Part shown: positions 6,406-15,672 of the stretch, in pieces
Position numbering within the stretch: position 1 is the first letter of the stretch
Layout of the letters: each line of letters opens with the position of its first letter
NCBI GenBank assembly: GCA_900316525.1
Contig: ONDF01000016.1
Span: forward strand, 1 to 59,652
DNA from: an uncultured Bacteroidales bacterium
GTDB lineage: Bacteria; Bacteroidota; Bacteroidia; Bacteroidales; UBA932
DNA length: 59,652 bases
Direction: 5' to 3'
Notes under the pieces: generated by a model
The model's input: the letters and a program-made list of their open reading frames with translations, nothing else
Databases searched by the model: none
What the model was told of the DNA's origin: nothing
Translations under genes and position numbers: made by a program

Positions 6406-8340
6406 CTAACAGAGTTTCAGGAAGACTTCGATGGCCTGGTATTCCGCCATGCCCAGCTGGTCGTAGAGCCGGGCGGTGTTCTGGGTGCGCTCTTCGGCGC
6501 GCTGCCAGAACTCGCGCGGGTCCTCGCCCGGGAACGGGACGATGTCCTTCTGCGAGAGGTGGCGGAAGATGGCGTGGCGCTTCTTGACGACCTCGTCCGG
6601 GCTCAGCGGGACGGCCATGTCCACGCGGCCGAGCTCCCACTCCATCCAGGCGCCGCGATAGAGCCAGATGTGGGTGTCGTTGAGCCAGTCGTTGCCTTCG
6701 GCCTTGAGCTGGTCCACGGCGTCGAGGGCGGCCTCGGTGCACACGCGGTGCGTGCCGTGCGGGTCCGCCAGGTCGCCCGCCATGAAGATCATGTGGGGCT
6801 TCAGCCGGGCGATGAGTTCCTTGATGATGTCCACGTCCGCCTGCGTGCGCGGGTTCTTCTTGATGCCGCCGGACTCGTAGAACGGGAGGTTCAGGAAGTG
6901 CGCGTTGGTGTTGTCGTTGAGGCCGAAGGAGCGGACCGCGCCGCGCGCTTCGCTGCGGCGGATGGCGCCCTTCATCTCCAGCAGGGCCCGCGGCTCGGGC
7001 TCGCCGGGACGCTTGCTCTCGACGAGGGCCTTGGCCTCGTCGAACTTGTCGGCGAAGCCCAGCTGGAAGGCGGCGTCCATGTGCTGGAGCACGACGTCGT
7101 CGTGCACCGCCACGTTGCCGGAGGTCTCGTAGGCGACGTGCACGTCGTGGCCCTGGGAGGCCAGGCGGATGAACGTGCCGCCCATCGAGATCACGTCGTC
7201 GTCCGGGTGCGGGGAGAAGATCAGGACGGTCTTCGGGAACGGCTTGGCCGACACGGGACGCGTGGCGTCCTCGGCCTCGGCGCCCGGCTTGCCGCCCGGC
7301 CAGCCCGTGATGGTGTGCTGGAGGTCGTTGAATACGTCGATGTTGATCTTGTCATAGGGGCCGAACTGCTCGAGCAGCTCGCCGAGGTTGTTCTCCAGGT
7401 AGTCCTTTTCCGTGAGCTTCAGGATCGGCTTGCCGACGGTCTGGCACAGCCACACGACCGCCTTGCGGACGAACTTGGGCGTCCAGTCGCAGGGACCCAC
7501 GAGCCAGGGGGCGACCACGCGGGTCAGGAGGCTCGCGGCGGTCTCGTCCACGAAGAAGTGGATGTGGTCGTGGCGCTGCAGCAGGGAAGCCGGGCAGGCG
7601 GAGGTCATCTCGCCTTCGGCGACGGCCTTGACCGCCCGGGCCTTGTCCTCGCCCCAGGCCATCAGGATGATGCGTCCGGCGGTGAGCATCGTGCCGATGC
7701 CCATCGTGATGGCGCTCTGCGGGGTGGACGCGATGTCGTGGTTGAAGTTCTTGGCCTGACGCTTGCGGGACTTGTAGGAGAGGCGCACGGTGCGGGTGCG
7801 CGTCTTCTCGTTGCTGCCGGCCTCGTTGAAGCCCACCTGGCCGTCCTCGCCGATGCCGATCACCAGCAGGTCCAGGTTCCGGGCCTTCTTGTCGAACTCG
7901 GCGCAGTACTGGGAGACGAACTCCTGGGGGACCGTGCCGTCGGGGATGTGGATGTTCTCCTTGCGGATGTCCACCTTGTCCAGCAGCATTTCGTGGAGGC
8001 GGTGGTTGCGGCTCTGGAGCGCGTCCTTGGAGGACGGATAGTATTCGTCGATGGAGACGACCTCCACGTTCCGGAAGGAAACCAGCCCGGCCTGGTAGCG
8101 GCGGGCGAGTTCGTTGTACAGGGAGGTCGGGGTGGTCCCGGTCGTGAGGCCGAGGCGGAACAGCCGCCCTTCCGGGGTGGCCTTGATGGCGTCGACCACG
8201 AGGTCGGCCACCGCGTAGGAAGCAGGCCGGGATTCGGCGTAGATCTCGGTCCAGATTTTTTCATAGTTGTGCAGGATGCCCTTCGGAAGGTTCTTCTCGA
8301 TCAGGCCCCCCTCATAAGGTAAGGTGAAGTGTTTGCTCAT
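6406..8340 (-). CDS. NagB-like/PIG-L deacetylase fusion protein
   Basis: A 644-residue, two-domain cytoplasmic protein. Residues about 30-300 are a glucosamine-6-phosphate deaminase-like domain. Residues about 370-640 are a PIG-L/LmbE-type zinc deacetylase with the SPHPDDD metal motif (His378, Asp380) and a later DPHGTH motif. This architecture is known from Bacteroides. The NagB domain keeps Asp98 and Asp166 but has Gln168 where active NagB has His143, so deaminase activity may be lost or altered. It overlaps the upstream metallopeptidase gene by an ATGA. The second domain suggests N-acetylamino-sugar deacetylation, though the substrate is unproven. Confidence 0.85.
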   Translation of the reverse strand: MSKHFTLPYEGGLIEKNLPKGILHNYEKIWTEIYAESRPASYAVADLVVDAIKATPEGRLFRLGLTTGTTPTSLYNELARRYQAGLVSFRNVEVVSIDEYYPSSKDALQSRNHRLHEMLLDKVDIRKENIHIPDGTVPQEFVSQYCAEFDKKARNLDLLVIGIGEDGQVGFNEAGSNEKTRTRTVRLSYKSRKRQAKNFNHDIASTPQSAITMGIGTMLTAGRIILMAWGEDKARAVKAVAEGEMTSACPASLLQRHDHIHFFVDETAASLLTRVVAPWLVGPCDWTPKFVRKAVVWLCQTVGKPILKLTEKDYLENNLGELLEQFGPYDKINIDVFNDLQHTITGWPGGKPGAEAEDATRPVSAKPFPKTVLIFSPHPDDDVISMGGTFIRLASQGHDVHVAYETSGNVAVHDDVVLQHMDAAFQLGFADKFDEAKALVESKRPGEPEPRALLEMKGAIRRSEARGAVRSFGLNDNTNAHFLNLPFYESGGIKKNPRTQADVDIIKELIARLKPHMIFMAGDLADPHGTHRVCTEAALDAVDQLKAEGNDWLNDTHIWLYRGAWMEWELGRVDMAVPLSPDEVVKKRHAIFRHLSQKDIVPFPGEDPREFWQRAEERTQNTARLYDQLGMAEYQAIEVFLKLC

Positions 8341-9206
8341 AATTGGCTGTCACTGAGTTCAAAGGTATTGCCCTGGCGGATGTCGCCCGTCTGCAGGCCC
8401 TTCTTGAGCCATTTCATGCGCTGGGCGGCGGTGCCGTGGGTGAAGGATTCCTCGACGGCGTAGCCCTGGGCCTTCTTCTGGAGGTAGTCGTCGCCGATCT
8501 TGGAGGCGCAGTTGACGGCTTCCATCAGGTCGCCGTCCTCCAGCGAGCCGAACATCTGGCTCTCGTAATGGCCCCAGACGCCGGCGTAGAAGTCCGCCTG
8601 GAGTTCGATGCGCACGCTCACGCGGTTCGCGTCGGCCTTGTTCATCCGCGCCATCTGCTGATGGGCCTGGCCCAGGGTGCCGAGCAGGTTCTGCACGTGG
8701 TGGCCCACCTCGTGGGCGATGACATAGGCATAGGCGAAGTCACCGTCGGCGCCGAGCTGCTGCCGCATGGTGGAGAAGAAACTCAGGTCGATGTACAGCT
8801 TCTCGTCGCCGGAGCAGTAGAACGGGCCCATGGCGGCCTGTCCCGTGCCGCAGGCGGTGGCGGTGGCGCCGGAATAGAGGACCAGGGTCGGCGCGCGGTA
8901 GGTGCCGATGCCGGCCTCCCGGAAATAGGCGCTCCAGACGTCCTCGGTGGAGGCGAGGATCTGGCGGGAGAACTTGGCGAGGGCCTCGTTCTCGGGCGTG
9001 GGTTCATAGTTGGTCTGCTGGGTGGTCTGCTGGATCCCGCCGGAGTTGATGACGCTCTTGACCACGTCACCGAGGGATCCGCCCTGCAGGAGCACGATCA
9101 GGGCGATCAGGGCGACGCCGCCCAGGCCCAGTCCCGCGGCGGTGCCGCCGCTCATTCCTCTGCGGTCTTCCACATTGGAACTTTCCCGTCTTCCATCAAG
9201 TCTCAT
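8337..9206 (-). CDS. ypfJ: Neutral zinc metallopeptidase (YpfJ family)
   Basis: A 289-residue membrane-anchored protein of the neutral zinc metallopeptidase (KPN_02809/YpfJ) family. A charged N terminus with RRGMSGG precedes one membrane helix (about residues 22-42), so the peptidase domain is periplasmic. The zinc motif HEVGHH is followed by the third-ligand region ELQADFYAGVW, and the terminal FTHGTAAQR matches the family. Its substrates are unknown. It sits between the phosphodiesterase (7-bp gap) and the NagB/PIG-L gene (4-bp overlap), which looks like an operon of convenience. Confidence 0.9.
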   Translation of the reverse strand: MRLDGRRESSNVEDRRGMSGGTAAGLGLGGVALIALIVLLQGGSLGDVVKSVINSGGIQQTTQQTNYEPTPENEALAKFSRQILASTEDVWSAYFREAGIGTYRAPTLVLYSGATATACGTGQAAMGPFYCSGDEKLYIDLSFFSTMRQQLGADGDFAYAYVIAHEVGHHVQNLLGTLGQAHQQMARMNKADANRVSVRIELQADFYAGVWGHYESQMFGSLEDGDLMEAVNCASKIGDDYLQKKAQGYAVEESFTHGTAAQRMKWLKKGLQTGDIRQGNTFELSDSQL

Positions 9207-9213
9207 AGGATGA

Positions 9214-10422
9214 TTATTTTAAGATTTGTTCGATGCGTCCGAGTTCCCCGTCCACCGGGGCCGGTTTGATGCCCAGCAGCTTGCAGAGCATCGGATACAG
9301 GTCGATGTTCTTGAAAGCGGCGATGCGTCCCTCCTCGTAGGGGGCGGCCGCATACCCCTTCTTGAAATCCGGTCCGACGGCGCGGAAGGCCACGAGCATG
9401 TCGGTCTCCTGCGGCGCGAAGCCGTGGGTGCCCCGGTTGCGGGACGGGGCGAAGTTGAACTGCCAGCCTAGGTCCGGGCTGACGATGATGTCGCCGGTGC
9501 GGTCGGACGTCCCGTAGTTCAGGGAGTCCGGCAGCTCGCCGTGGCGGTACACGTTCAGGTGCGGAATCTGCGAAAGGGCCTTGTACACCGTGTCGATGCA
9601 GCCTTCCTTGCAGTAAATGCTGGTGGGGATGGCCCCGGCGATGTCCTCGACCCAGCTGTCGTCCAGGGCTTCCGCCCAGGAGACGAAGCGGTCCGGACTG
9701 ATTTCCGTCATCCCGTGGTCCCCGGCGAGGATGAAGTTGATCTTCTTCGCATAGGGAAGCTTTTGCAGCCGGAGGTAGAAATCATGCATCAGGCTGTCCA
9801 TCCGGTGGGTCATCTCCGCCGTTTCGGCGGAAACCGGGCCGGTGACATGGCCGGTATGGTCCGGCTCGTCGAAATAGACCATCAGCAGGCGCGGACGCTC
9901 CTTCTTCGGGAGGCTCATCAGCCGCACGGCCTCGTCCACGCGCTCCTCGAACGTCCAGTGAGGCTGTTCGTTCCAGTTGCGCCAGTAGGTCGGGAACCGG
10001 CCCTGGATGGCGACGTCGCCGCCCAGCCAGTAGATGTTGCCGGTCTTGAGGCCCTGCTTCTGGGCCGTGATCCAGATGGGTTCCTTCAGGTAGTACTTGG
10101 GGTTGAACCGCTTGGAAGAGTCGTTCATCGCGTAGTGCGAGCCGTCGTCCGGGTCCCGGAAGCTGTTGTGCACGATGCCGTTGTGGTCCGGGACGCAGCC
10201 CGTCGCCATCGTGTAATGGTTCGGGAAGGTGGAGGCGGGGAAGGACGGCTCCATCGCCGCCGACACGCCGACGGTGGCGAGACTGTCGAAGAACGGCATC
10301 TCATACAGCTCCGGGTAGTCCCAGCGGTCGCCGTCCAGCGAGACGATCACCGTGTAATGGACACGCTGGCAGGCCGACGCGACAAGGAGGAGAGCGGCGA
10401 GCGAAAGAAGGAGTCTTCGCAT
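9214..10422 (-). CDS. Alkaline-phosphatase-superfamily phosphodiesterase (nucleotide pyrophosphatase-like)
   Basis: A 402-residue exported protein with a lipobox-like VASAC at residues 14-18, probably periplasmic. The metal-site pattern of type I phosphodiesterase/nucleotide pyrophosphatases is complete: SLDGDRWDY, the nucleophile motif ASTFPNHYT (Thr), YFDEPDHTGH, AGDHGM and GTHGF. It probably hydrolyses phosphodiester or pyrophosphate bonds of nucleotides or nucleotide sugars. It lies 15 bp downstream of the DUF4369 lipoprotein gene and 7 bp before the metallopeptidase gene. Confidence 0.88.
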   Translation of the reverse strand: MRRLLLSLAALLLVASACQRVHYTVIVSLDGDRWDYPELYEMPFFDSLATVGVSAAMEPSFPASTFPNHYTMATGCVPDHNGIVHNSFRDPDDGSHYAMNDSSKRFNPKYYLKEPIWITAQKQGLKTGNIYWLGGDVAIQGRFPTYWRNWNEQPHWTFEERVDEAVRLMSLPKKERPRLLMVYFDEPDHTGHVTGPVSAETAEMTHRMDSLMHDFYLRLQKLPYAKKINFILAGDHGMTEISPDRFVSWAEALDDSWVEDIAGAIPTSIYCKEGCIDTVYKALSQIPHLNVYRHGELPDSLNYGTSDRTGDIIVSPDLGWQFNFAPSRNRGTHGFAPQETDMLVAFRAVGPDFKKGYAAAPYEEGRIAAFKNIDLYPMLCKLLGIKPAPVDGELGRIEQILK

Positions 10423-10437
10423 AGTCCGGAAAAGGAG

Positions 10438-11031
10438 TTACTTGGCGCTCTTGAGCTGCTTCTTGATCCAGTGGATGTTGCCGTCGTTCTGGACTTCCGG
10501 GGAGGTCATGGCGATGAGTTCGGCCAGGGCTTCCGGCTTCGTGAAACGGCGGGCCGACATCAGGGCGACGACCGCGGAAGCGTCTTTGGGGTGGTTGGTG
10601 ATGTAGGTGCGGAGGATCGGAAGGGCCGCCGCATAGATGGCTTCCGCATCGCCCGGATGTTCTTTCGCGACCGCCTGGAGCGAACGGAGGAGTTCGCCGT
10701 AGGCGTCGTTCAGCGGCGTTCCGCAGGGGAAACCGTCCTGGAAGGAGATCTCACCTTTTTCGAGGACGACGTACTTGGTGACCATCGTCCGGCCGACGCC
10801 TTTCAGCGTCGCGGCCGCGGGCTTTTCCACTTTCCCCGCATACGAGAACTGTCCGTCGTTGACCTGGATGGACTGAATGGTGGGGAGGCCGTCGCTCTGC
10901 AGGAGCAGGGAGTCGGTGGCCACGTTGAATCGGGCCGCTTCCAGGGAGCCGGCCAGGGTGAATTTCTGTCCTTTGTTGCAACCGGTGGCCACGAGGGCCA
11001 GCGCGGTGAGGAGAATCGCAATACGTTTCAT
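10438..11031 (-). CDS. DUF4369-like lipoprotein without thioredoxin domain
   Basis: A 197-residue lipoprotein (lipobox ALVATGC, then NKGQKFTLAG). Residues about 25-115 match the beta-sandwich DUF4369 domain that usually precedes a TlpA/thioredoxin domain in Bacteroidetes. Here a short helical region rich in Ala and Leu follows and no CxxC is present. It may be a stand-alone periplasmic binding protein or a shortened derivative of a redox lipoprotein. It is the first gene of the run ending at 4232, with its own TAnnTTTG promoter at 11059-11066. Confidence 0.6.
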   Translation of the reverse strand: MKRIAILLTALALVATGCNKGQKFTLAGSLEAARFNVATDSLLLQSDGLPTIQSIQVNDGQFSYAGKVEKPAAATLKGVGRTMVTKYVVLEKGEISFQDGFPCGTPLNDAYGELLRSLQAVAKEHPGDAEAIYAAALPILRTYITNHPKDASAVVALMSARRFTKPEALAELIAMTSPEVQNDGNIHWIKKQLKSAK

Positions 11032-11058
11032 ATTCGTTTTTCTGTCTTATTCAAACTA

Positions 11059-11066
11059 CAAATATA
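11059..11066 (-). promoter_or_regulatory. -7 promoter element TATATTTG (minus strand)
   Basis: Read on the minus strand, TATATTTG matches TAnnTTTG and lies 27 bp upstream of the DUF4369 lipoprotein start at 11031. It follows directly after the terminator of the preceding gene. Confidence 0.6.
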
Positions 11067-11073
11067 ATAAAAA

Positions 11074-11098
11074 CCCGGAACAAAGATGTTGTTCCGGG
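11074..11098 (-). terminator. Rho-independent terminator of the esterase/SGNH gene
   Basis: CCCGGAACA and TGTTCCGGG form a perfect 9-bp stem with a 7-nt loop. On the minus strand it is followed by TTTTT. It separates the gene at 11109-12539 from the next transcription unit. Confidence 0.85.
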
Positions 11099-11108
11099 CT
11101 TAAAACTG

Positions 11109-12539
11109 CTACCGCATCATCCAGAAGGGCCGTTGTTCGATTTTGGCTTCCGGGTCGATGACTTTCGCCACCGTCTCGGCCATCTTCCGGACCCCGGCGG
11201 CGTTGGGATGGATGCCGTCGTCCTGCATCATCTCCGGACGCCCTTCGAGGGCGGCGTGCAGGTCGATGATCCCTTCCAGGTTCTCCTTCTTCACGGCCTT
11301 TTCCAGCAGCGGGACGATCTCCCCGGTGATGACGGATTCGGAGATGGTCCAGCTGTCCTTGATGGCGGGAATGGGCTTGCACAGGTAGATCTTGGGCTTG
11401 GACGGGAGCGCCTGCAGGGCGTCCAGCATTTTCTTGAGGTCGCCGGCGAAATCCTTCTTGTGGACCCAGTTGTACCCCTTGGAGTCGTTGGTGCCCAGCA
11501 TCAGGACGACGATGTCCGGCTGGAAGGCGAGGGCGTCCTGCCAGATGCCTTCGTTCATATACGGGAGGTCGCCGGAATTCATCAGGGTGCGGGCGCTGAG
11601 GCCGAAGTTCCGGACGTAGTAGCCCGCGCCGAGCATCTTCTGCATCTGGGCGGGATAGCCGTTCACGTCGCGCAGGTCGATCCCGTGGCCGTCGGTGATG
11701 CTGTCGCCGATGCAGGCCACCTTGATGGCGTCCGGGGCCGGCGCGGGCAGCTTGTCCAGCCAGGCGGACAGGTCGGAGAGCATCTGCTCCCGGTAGGCGA
11801 AGAAGGGCATGTAGCCGTAGCCGTGGCCGCCGGAAGGATACACGTGCAGCGAGCAGCTGATGCCCTCGTTGTGCATCGCGGAATAGTAGGCGATGGCGTT
11901 GGGAACCGGCGGAACGAGGCCGTCGTCATCGGAGAGAATAATGATGGCGGGCGGGGTCTGGTGCGTCTTCACCTGGAACTGGTTGCTGTACAGGCGGACC
12001 AGGTCGGGATCCTGCTGCTGGTCGCCCAGGAGGCCGTCCAGCGAGCCCTGGTGCGTGCCGGGGCCCATCGTGATGACGGGATAGATGAGGATCTGGAAGT
12101 CCGGCCGGAGTTCGTACGGGGTGTGGGTGGCGATGGTCGACGCCAGGTGTCCGCCGGCGGAGGAGCCCATGATGCCGATGTCGCGGGGGTTCAGGTGCCA
12201 GACGGCGGCGCTGTCGCGCATCGTCCGCATCGCCCGCTCGGCGTCGCCGATGGGCAGGGTGCGGTCCCCGTGGGGAATGCGGTAGTTCACCAGCGCGAAG
12301 GCGATGCCCTTGGCGTTGAAGAATTCGGACCAGGCGGCCCCTTCGTGCGTGTTGGACAGGACGGCGTAGCCGCCGCCCGGGCAGCAGACGACAGCCCGGC
12401 CGGTGGGCTGTTCCGGCAGATAGACAACGAGTTGCGCAACGCCGTCTTCGCTCAGGGGGAGGGTGAACTGACGGGCGGTCTGGGCGGGTGCGGCCAGGCA
12501 GGCGGCCGCGAGGAGGGCGGAAAGGACAAACTTCTTCAT
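11109..12539 (-). CDS. Two-domain esterase: alpha/beta hydrolase fused to SGNH hydrolase
   Basis: A 476-residue exported protein (signal peptide to about residue 19, PAQTA). Residues about 25-250 form a BD-FAE/Aes-like alpha/beta hydrolase: oxyanion motif CPGGGY, nucleophile elbow GSSAGGH, catalytic SDDDGLVP and SGGHGYGY. Residues about 258-470 form an SGNH/GDSL hydrolase with GDSITDG, GTNDSK and DDGIHPNAAG. Both active sites appear intact. Pairing two different esterases in one polypeptide suggests removal of acetyl or other acyl groups from decorated glycans. It is transcribed divergently from the Gfo/Idh/MocA operon. Confidence 0.88.
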   Translation of the reverse strand: MKKFVLSALLAAACLAAPAQTARQFTLPLSEDGVAQLVVYLPEQPTGRAVVCCPGGGYAVLSNTHEGAAWSEFFNAKGIAFALVNYRIPHGDRTLPIGDAERAMRTMRDSAAVWHLNPRDIGIMGSSAGGHLASTIATHTPYELRPDFQILIYPVITMGPGTHQGSLDGLLGDQQQDPDLVRLYSNQFQVKTHQTPPAIIILSDDDGLVPPVPNAIAYYSAMHNEGISCSLHVYPSGGHGYGYMPFFAYREQMLSDLSAWLDKLPAPAPDAIKVACIGDSITDGHGIDLRDVNGYPAQMQKMLGAGYYVRNFGLSARTLMNSGDLPYMNEGIWQDALAFQPDIVVLMLGTNDSKGYNWVHKKDFAGDLKKMLDALQALPSKPKIYLCKPIPAIKDSWTISESVITGEIVPLLEKAVKKENLEGIIDLHAALEGRPEMMQDDGIHPNAAGVRKMAETVAKVIDPEAKIEQRPFWMMR

Positions 12540-12580
12540 AATTAAATCCGGATGGTACGAAAACGACAGGATTGTTCACA

Positions 12581-12588
12581 CAAATTTA
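12581..12588 (-). promoter_or_regulatory. -7 promoter element TAAATTTG (minus strand)
   Basis: On the minus strand TAAATTTG matches TAnnTTTG and lies 41 bp upstream of the esterase/SGNH start at 12539. It is back to back with the plus-strand promoter at 12612. Confidence 0.55.
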
Positions 12589-12611
12589 TGAAGAAATCCC
12601 CAAGATTTCAT

Positions 12612-12619
12612 TATTTTTG
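12612..12619 (+). promoter_or_regulatory. -7 promoter element TATTTTTG
   Basis: TATTTTTG matches TAnnTTTG and precedes the ATG at 12643 by 23 bp. It is the likely promoter of the five-gene operon 12643-17804. The in-frame GTG at 12619 overlaps this box and is therefore unlikely to be the start. Confidence 0.6.
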
Positions 12620-12642
12620 TGCAATACATAACACTGAAACCC

Positions 12643-14079
12643 ATGGAACCTCTATCCCGACGCAACTTCCTGAAGACGGCCGGCCTCGGCACGGCCGGCG
12701 CCATCCTGGGCGTGCAGCACCTTTCCGCCCAGGGCCTCGACGGCTCCTCCCCGGCGCCCGCCAAGGGGGCCAAGGTGCGCCTCGCCGCCATCGGCATCGC
12801 GAACCGCGGCGCCCAGATCATCGACGATTTCACCCGGACCGGCCTCTGCGACATCGTCGCCCTGTGCGACGTGGACCCGGAGAGCGCCGAAAGCCGCAAG
12901 ACCATCGCCAAGTTCCCCAAGGCGAAGCTCTTCAAGGACTTCCGCAAGCTCTTCGACGAGTACGCGGACCACTTCGACGCCGTGTGCGTCGCCATCCCGG
13001 ACTTCGCGCATTTCCCCGTCGCGATGCTCGCCCTTCACTGCGGCAAGCACGTGTATGTGGAAAAGCCCATGGCGCGCACCTTCCACGAGTGCGAGCTGCT
13101 GATGGCCGCCGCGCGGAAGCACCCCGAGCTCGCCACGCAGGTGGGCAACCAGGGCCACTCCGAGGCGAACTACTTCCAGTTCAAGGCCTGGAAGGACGCC
13201 GGCATCATCAAGGACGTCTACAAGATTGTCGCGCACCACAACGACTGGCGCCGCTGGCATCCCTACGACGTGAATATCAAGAAGTTCCCGGAAGCGGAGC
13301 CCCTCCCTCCGGGCATGGACTGGGACACCTGGCTCACCACGGCCCAGTGGCACGACTACAACGGCAAGTACCATCCCGGCAACTGGCGCGGCTGGTTCGA
13401 CTTCGGCATGGGCGCCATCGGCGACTGGGCGGCGCACCTGATCGACACGTGCCACCAGTTCCTGGAGCTGGGCCTCCCGTATGAGATCGAACCCCTGAAG
13501 CTCACGGGCGCGAACGACTTCTTCTTCCCGCAGGAGACCACCCTCCGCTTCAAGTTCGGCCCCCGCGGCGACATGCCGCCGGTGGAGATGATGTGGTACG
13601 ACGGCCAGAAGAACTTCCCGCCGCTCCCGGCCGGGTATGGGCCCACGACCAACAACGCCGCCGACGTCCCCGCGACCAACATGGACGGCACCTTCACCCC
13701 GTCGGCCCTGAGCCCGGGCAAGATCATCTATTCCAAGGAGCTGACCTTCAAGGGCGGCAGCCACGGCGCGACCCTGGAGATCATCCCGAAGGAGAAGGCC
13801 GCCGAGATGGCCTCCCGCCTTCCGGAAGTGCCCAAGAGCCCGTCCAACCACTTCGCGAACTTCCTCCTGGCCTGTCAGGGCCTGGAGAAGACACGTTCCC
13901 CGTTCGAGCTCTTCGGCCCGATGTGCCAGACCTTTGCCCTGGGCGTGGTCGCCATCCGCACCGGCCGCAAGCTCACCTTCGACGCGGCCAGCAAGACCAT
14001 CGTGAACGATCCCTTCGCGAACGCCCTCCTCGTGGGCAATCCGCCGCGCAAGGGTTGGGAAGAATATTACAACATGTAG
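12643..14079 (+). CDS. Exported Gfo/Idh/MocA-family oxidoreductase
   Basis: A 478-residue NAD(P)-dependent oxidoreductase exported by the Tat pathway, shown by the twin-arginine motif SRRNFLK at residues 5-11 and a hydrophobic stretch to about residue 30. A Rossmann fold begins at [13 protein letters not shown], and the family's catalytic EKP motif appears as VEKPMA. Related Bacteroides proteins with this leader carry out C3 oxidation of glycosides in the 3-keto pathway. The downstream DUF1080 gene and a second oxidoreductase in the operon support that role. The exact substrate is not visible. Confidence 0.88.
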   Translation: MEPLSRRNFLKTAGLGTAGAILGVQHLSAQGLDGSSPAPAKGAKVRLAAIGIANRGAQIIDDFTRTGLCDIVALCDVDPESAESRKTIAKFPKAKLFKDFRKLFDEYADHFDAVCVAIPDFAHFPVAMLALHCGKHVYVEKPMARTFHECELLMAAARKHPELATQVGNQGHSEANYFQFKAWKDAGIIKDVYKIVAHHNDWRRWHPYDVNIKKFPEAEPLPPGMDWDTWLTTAQWHDYNGKYHPGNWRGWFDFGMGAIGDWAAHLIDTCHQFLELGLPYEIEPLKLTGANDFFFPQETTLRFKFGPRGDMPPVEMMWYDGQKNFPPLPAGYGPTTNNAADVPATNMDGTFTPSALSPGKIIYSKELTFKGGSHGATLEIIPKEKAAEMASRLPEVPKSPSNHFANFLLACQGLEKTRSPFELFGPMCQTFALGVVAIRTGRKLTFDAASKTIVNDPFANALLVGNPPRKGWEEYYNM

Positions 14080-14105
14080 ATTTCTCGACAAGCTCGAAAT
14101 GACAA
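14078..14105 (-). repeat. Dispersed palindromic repeat, copy 2 (inverted)
   Basis: AGATTTCTCGA and GCTCGAAATGACAA are the complements of the two conserved halves at 810-845, with a 3-nt spacer. The copy overlaps the stop codon of the upstream oxidoreductase gene (TAG at 14077-14079) and supplies the first possible ATG of the next gene (14099), so it makes up the whole intergenic junction. Confidence 0.75.
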
Positions 14106-14107
14106 TG

Positions 14108-15448
14108 ATGAAAAAGTTAGCACTGATACTCGGGTTCGCCTGCCTGGCGACCCTGGCCTCCGCGCAGGAGTGGGAGCCGCTGTTCAACGGAAAGAACCTC
14201 AAGGGCTGGAAGCAGGTGACCGGCACCGCGAAGTATGCCGCCAAGGACGGCATGATCGTGGGCACGGCCACGGACAGCAAGATCAATTCCTTCCTCGCCA
14301 CCACCAAGGAGTACGGCGACTTCATCCTGGAGTTCGACTTCATGACCGAAGGCATCAACTCCGGCGTCCAGCTCCGGAGCCACAAGGACAACGCCCGCGG
14401 TCTGGTGTACGGCTACCAGTTCGAGATCGACCCGGCCCCGCGCGCCTGGACCGGCGGCATCTATGACGAGGCCCGCCGCCTGTGGCTGTACCGGATGACG
14501 GAGAACGAGCCGGCGCGGAAGGCCTACAAGGACGGCTGGAACCACGCCCGCGTGGAATGCATCGGCACGCACATCCGCACCTGGGTCAACGGCATCCCCT
14601 GCACGAACCTCATCGACGACGTGGATCCCACGGGCTTCATCGCCCTGCAGGTGCATGTGGTGGGCCCGGACCAGATGGGCAACAAGATCTGCTGGAAGGA
14701 CCTCCGCATCCTCACCAAGGACGTGGAGAAGTATGCGACGCCCACGACCGCCCCTTGCGTGAACTGCATCGCGAACACCCTCACCCCGGAGGAGGTCGCC
14801 GACGGCTGGAAGCTCCTGTTCGACGGCAAGACCGCGAACGGCTGGCAGAGCGCCCGTCCCCGGATGAACGGCGCCTTCCCGCACGAGGGCTGGAGCGTCG
14901 AGAACGGCACGCTGTATGTCCATGCCGGCGACGGCGGCGAGAGCGTGAACGGCGGCGACATCATCACCACCCGCAAGTACCGCAACTTCATCCTGAAGGT
15001 CGATTTCAAGATCACCGAGGGTGCGAACAGCGGCATCAAGTACTTCGTGGACCCGTTCATGAACCAGGGCGGCGGCTCGGCCATCGGCTGCGAGTACCAG
15101 GTCCTGGACGACCAGCGGCACCCGGACGCCAAGCTGGGCGTGAAGGGGAACCGCACGATGGGCTCGCTGTACGACCTGATTCCCGCCCCGAAGGGCGAAT
15201 GGGAGACCTACACCATCGACGGCTGGCAGCGCGCCATGATCGTCGTGGACGGCAACCACGTGGAGCACTGGCTCAACGGGCACAAGCTCCTGGAGTACGA
15301 GCGCAACAACCAGATGTGGGACGCCCTGGTGGCGTACAGCAAGTATAAGAACTGGCCTAACTTCGGCAACGCTGAGGAAGGCTACATCCTCCTGCAGGAC
15401 CACGGGTTCCTGGTCTCCTACCGGAACATCAAGATCAAGGAGTTATGA
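14108..15448 (+). CDS. Double DUF1080 (3-keto-disaccharide hydrolase-type) protein
   Basis: A 446-residue exported protein (signal peptide to about residue 20, LASAQE) with two DUF1080 concanavalin-like domains. Domain one covers about 22-205 ([25 protein letters not shown]) and domain two about 230-446 ([27 protein letters not shown]). DUF1080 proteins cleave 3-keto-glycosides produced by Gfo/Idh/MocA partners, and two such partners are in this operon. ATGs at 14099, 14105 and 14108 are all in frame; I chose 14108 because it starts the signal peptide and 14099 lies in the repeat. Whether both domains are active is unknown. Confidence 0.85.
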   Translation: MKKLALILGFACLATLASAQEWEPLFNGKNLKGWKQVTGTAKYAAKDGMIVGTATDSKINSFLATTKEYGDFILEFDFMTEGINSGVQLRSHKDNARGLVYGYQFEIDPAPRAWTGGIYDEARRLWLYRMTENEPARKAYKDGWNHARVECIGTHIRTWVNGIPCTNLIDDVDPTGFIALQVHVVGPDQMGNKICWKDLRILTKDVEKYATPTTAPCVNCIANTLTPEEVADGWKLLFDGKTANGWQSARPRMNGAFPHEGWSVENGTLYVHAGDGGESVNGGDIITTRKYRNFILKVDFKITEGANSGIKYFVDPFMNQGGGSAIGCEYQVLDDQRHPDAKLGVKGNRTMGSLYDLIPAPKGEWETYTIDGWQRAMIVVDGNHVEHWLNGHKLLEYERNNQMWDALVAYSKYKNWPNFGNAEEGYILLQDHGFLVSYRNIKIKEL

Positions 15449-15672
15449 AAGACACCCTGATCACGGCGCACCGCAAGCTGGTCGAACTCAAGACGGCGGG
15501 CGTGTGCCTGCTGCTCGCCGTCCTGTTGAACATCGGCTGCATCATCTATTACCGGACGCCGTTCTACGAGGTTTTCACGCAGATCGGCTACACGGTGGTG
15601 ATCGCGCTGGGATTCTATGTGATCTGGACGGCTATCCGCCTGATCGCCTGGCTCTTCCGAAAGAAGAAATAG
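15445..15672 (+). CDS. Small two-helix inner-membrane protein
   Basis: A 75-residue protein with two predicted membrane helices (about 17-35 and 45-68) and a basic C terminus ([11 protein letters not shown]). I do not recognise a family. It overlaps the DUF1080 gene by ATGA and is directly followed by the ApbE gene with no spacer, so it is translationally embedded in the 3-keto operon. A role as membrane tether or electron-transfer partner for its exported neighbours is only a guess. Confidence 0.65.
   Translation: MKDTLITAHRKLVELKTAGVCLLLAVLLNIGCIIYYRTPFYEVFTQIGYTVVIALGFYVIWTAIRLIAWLFRKKK

Noticed and set aside
4358..8322. Long plus-strand frames opposite the serine hydrolase, nagB and NagB/PIG-L genes
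   Set aside because: The minus-strand genes carry exact active-site residues; the opposite frames are Val/Gly/His-rich with no recognisable protein.
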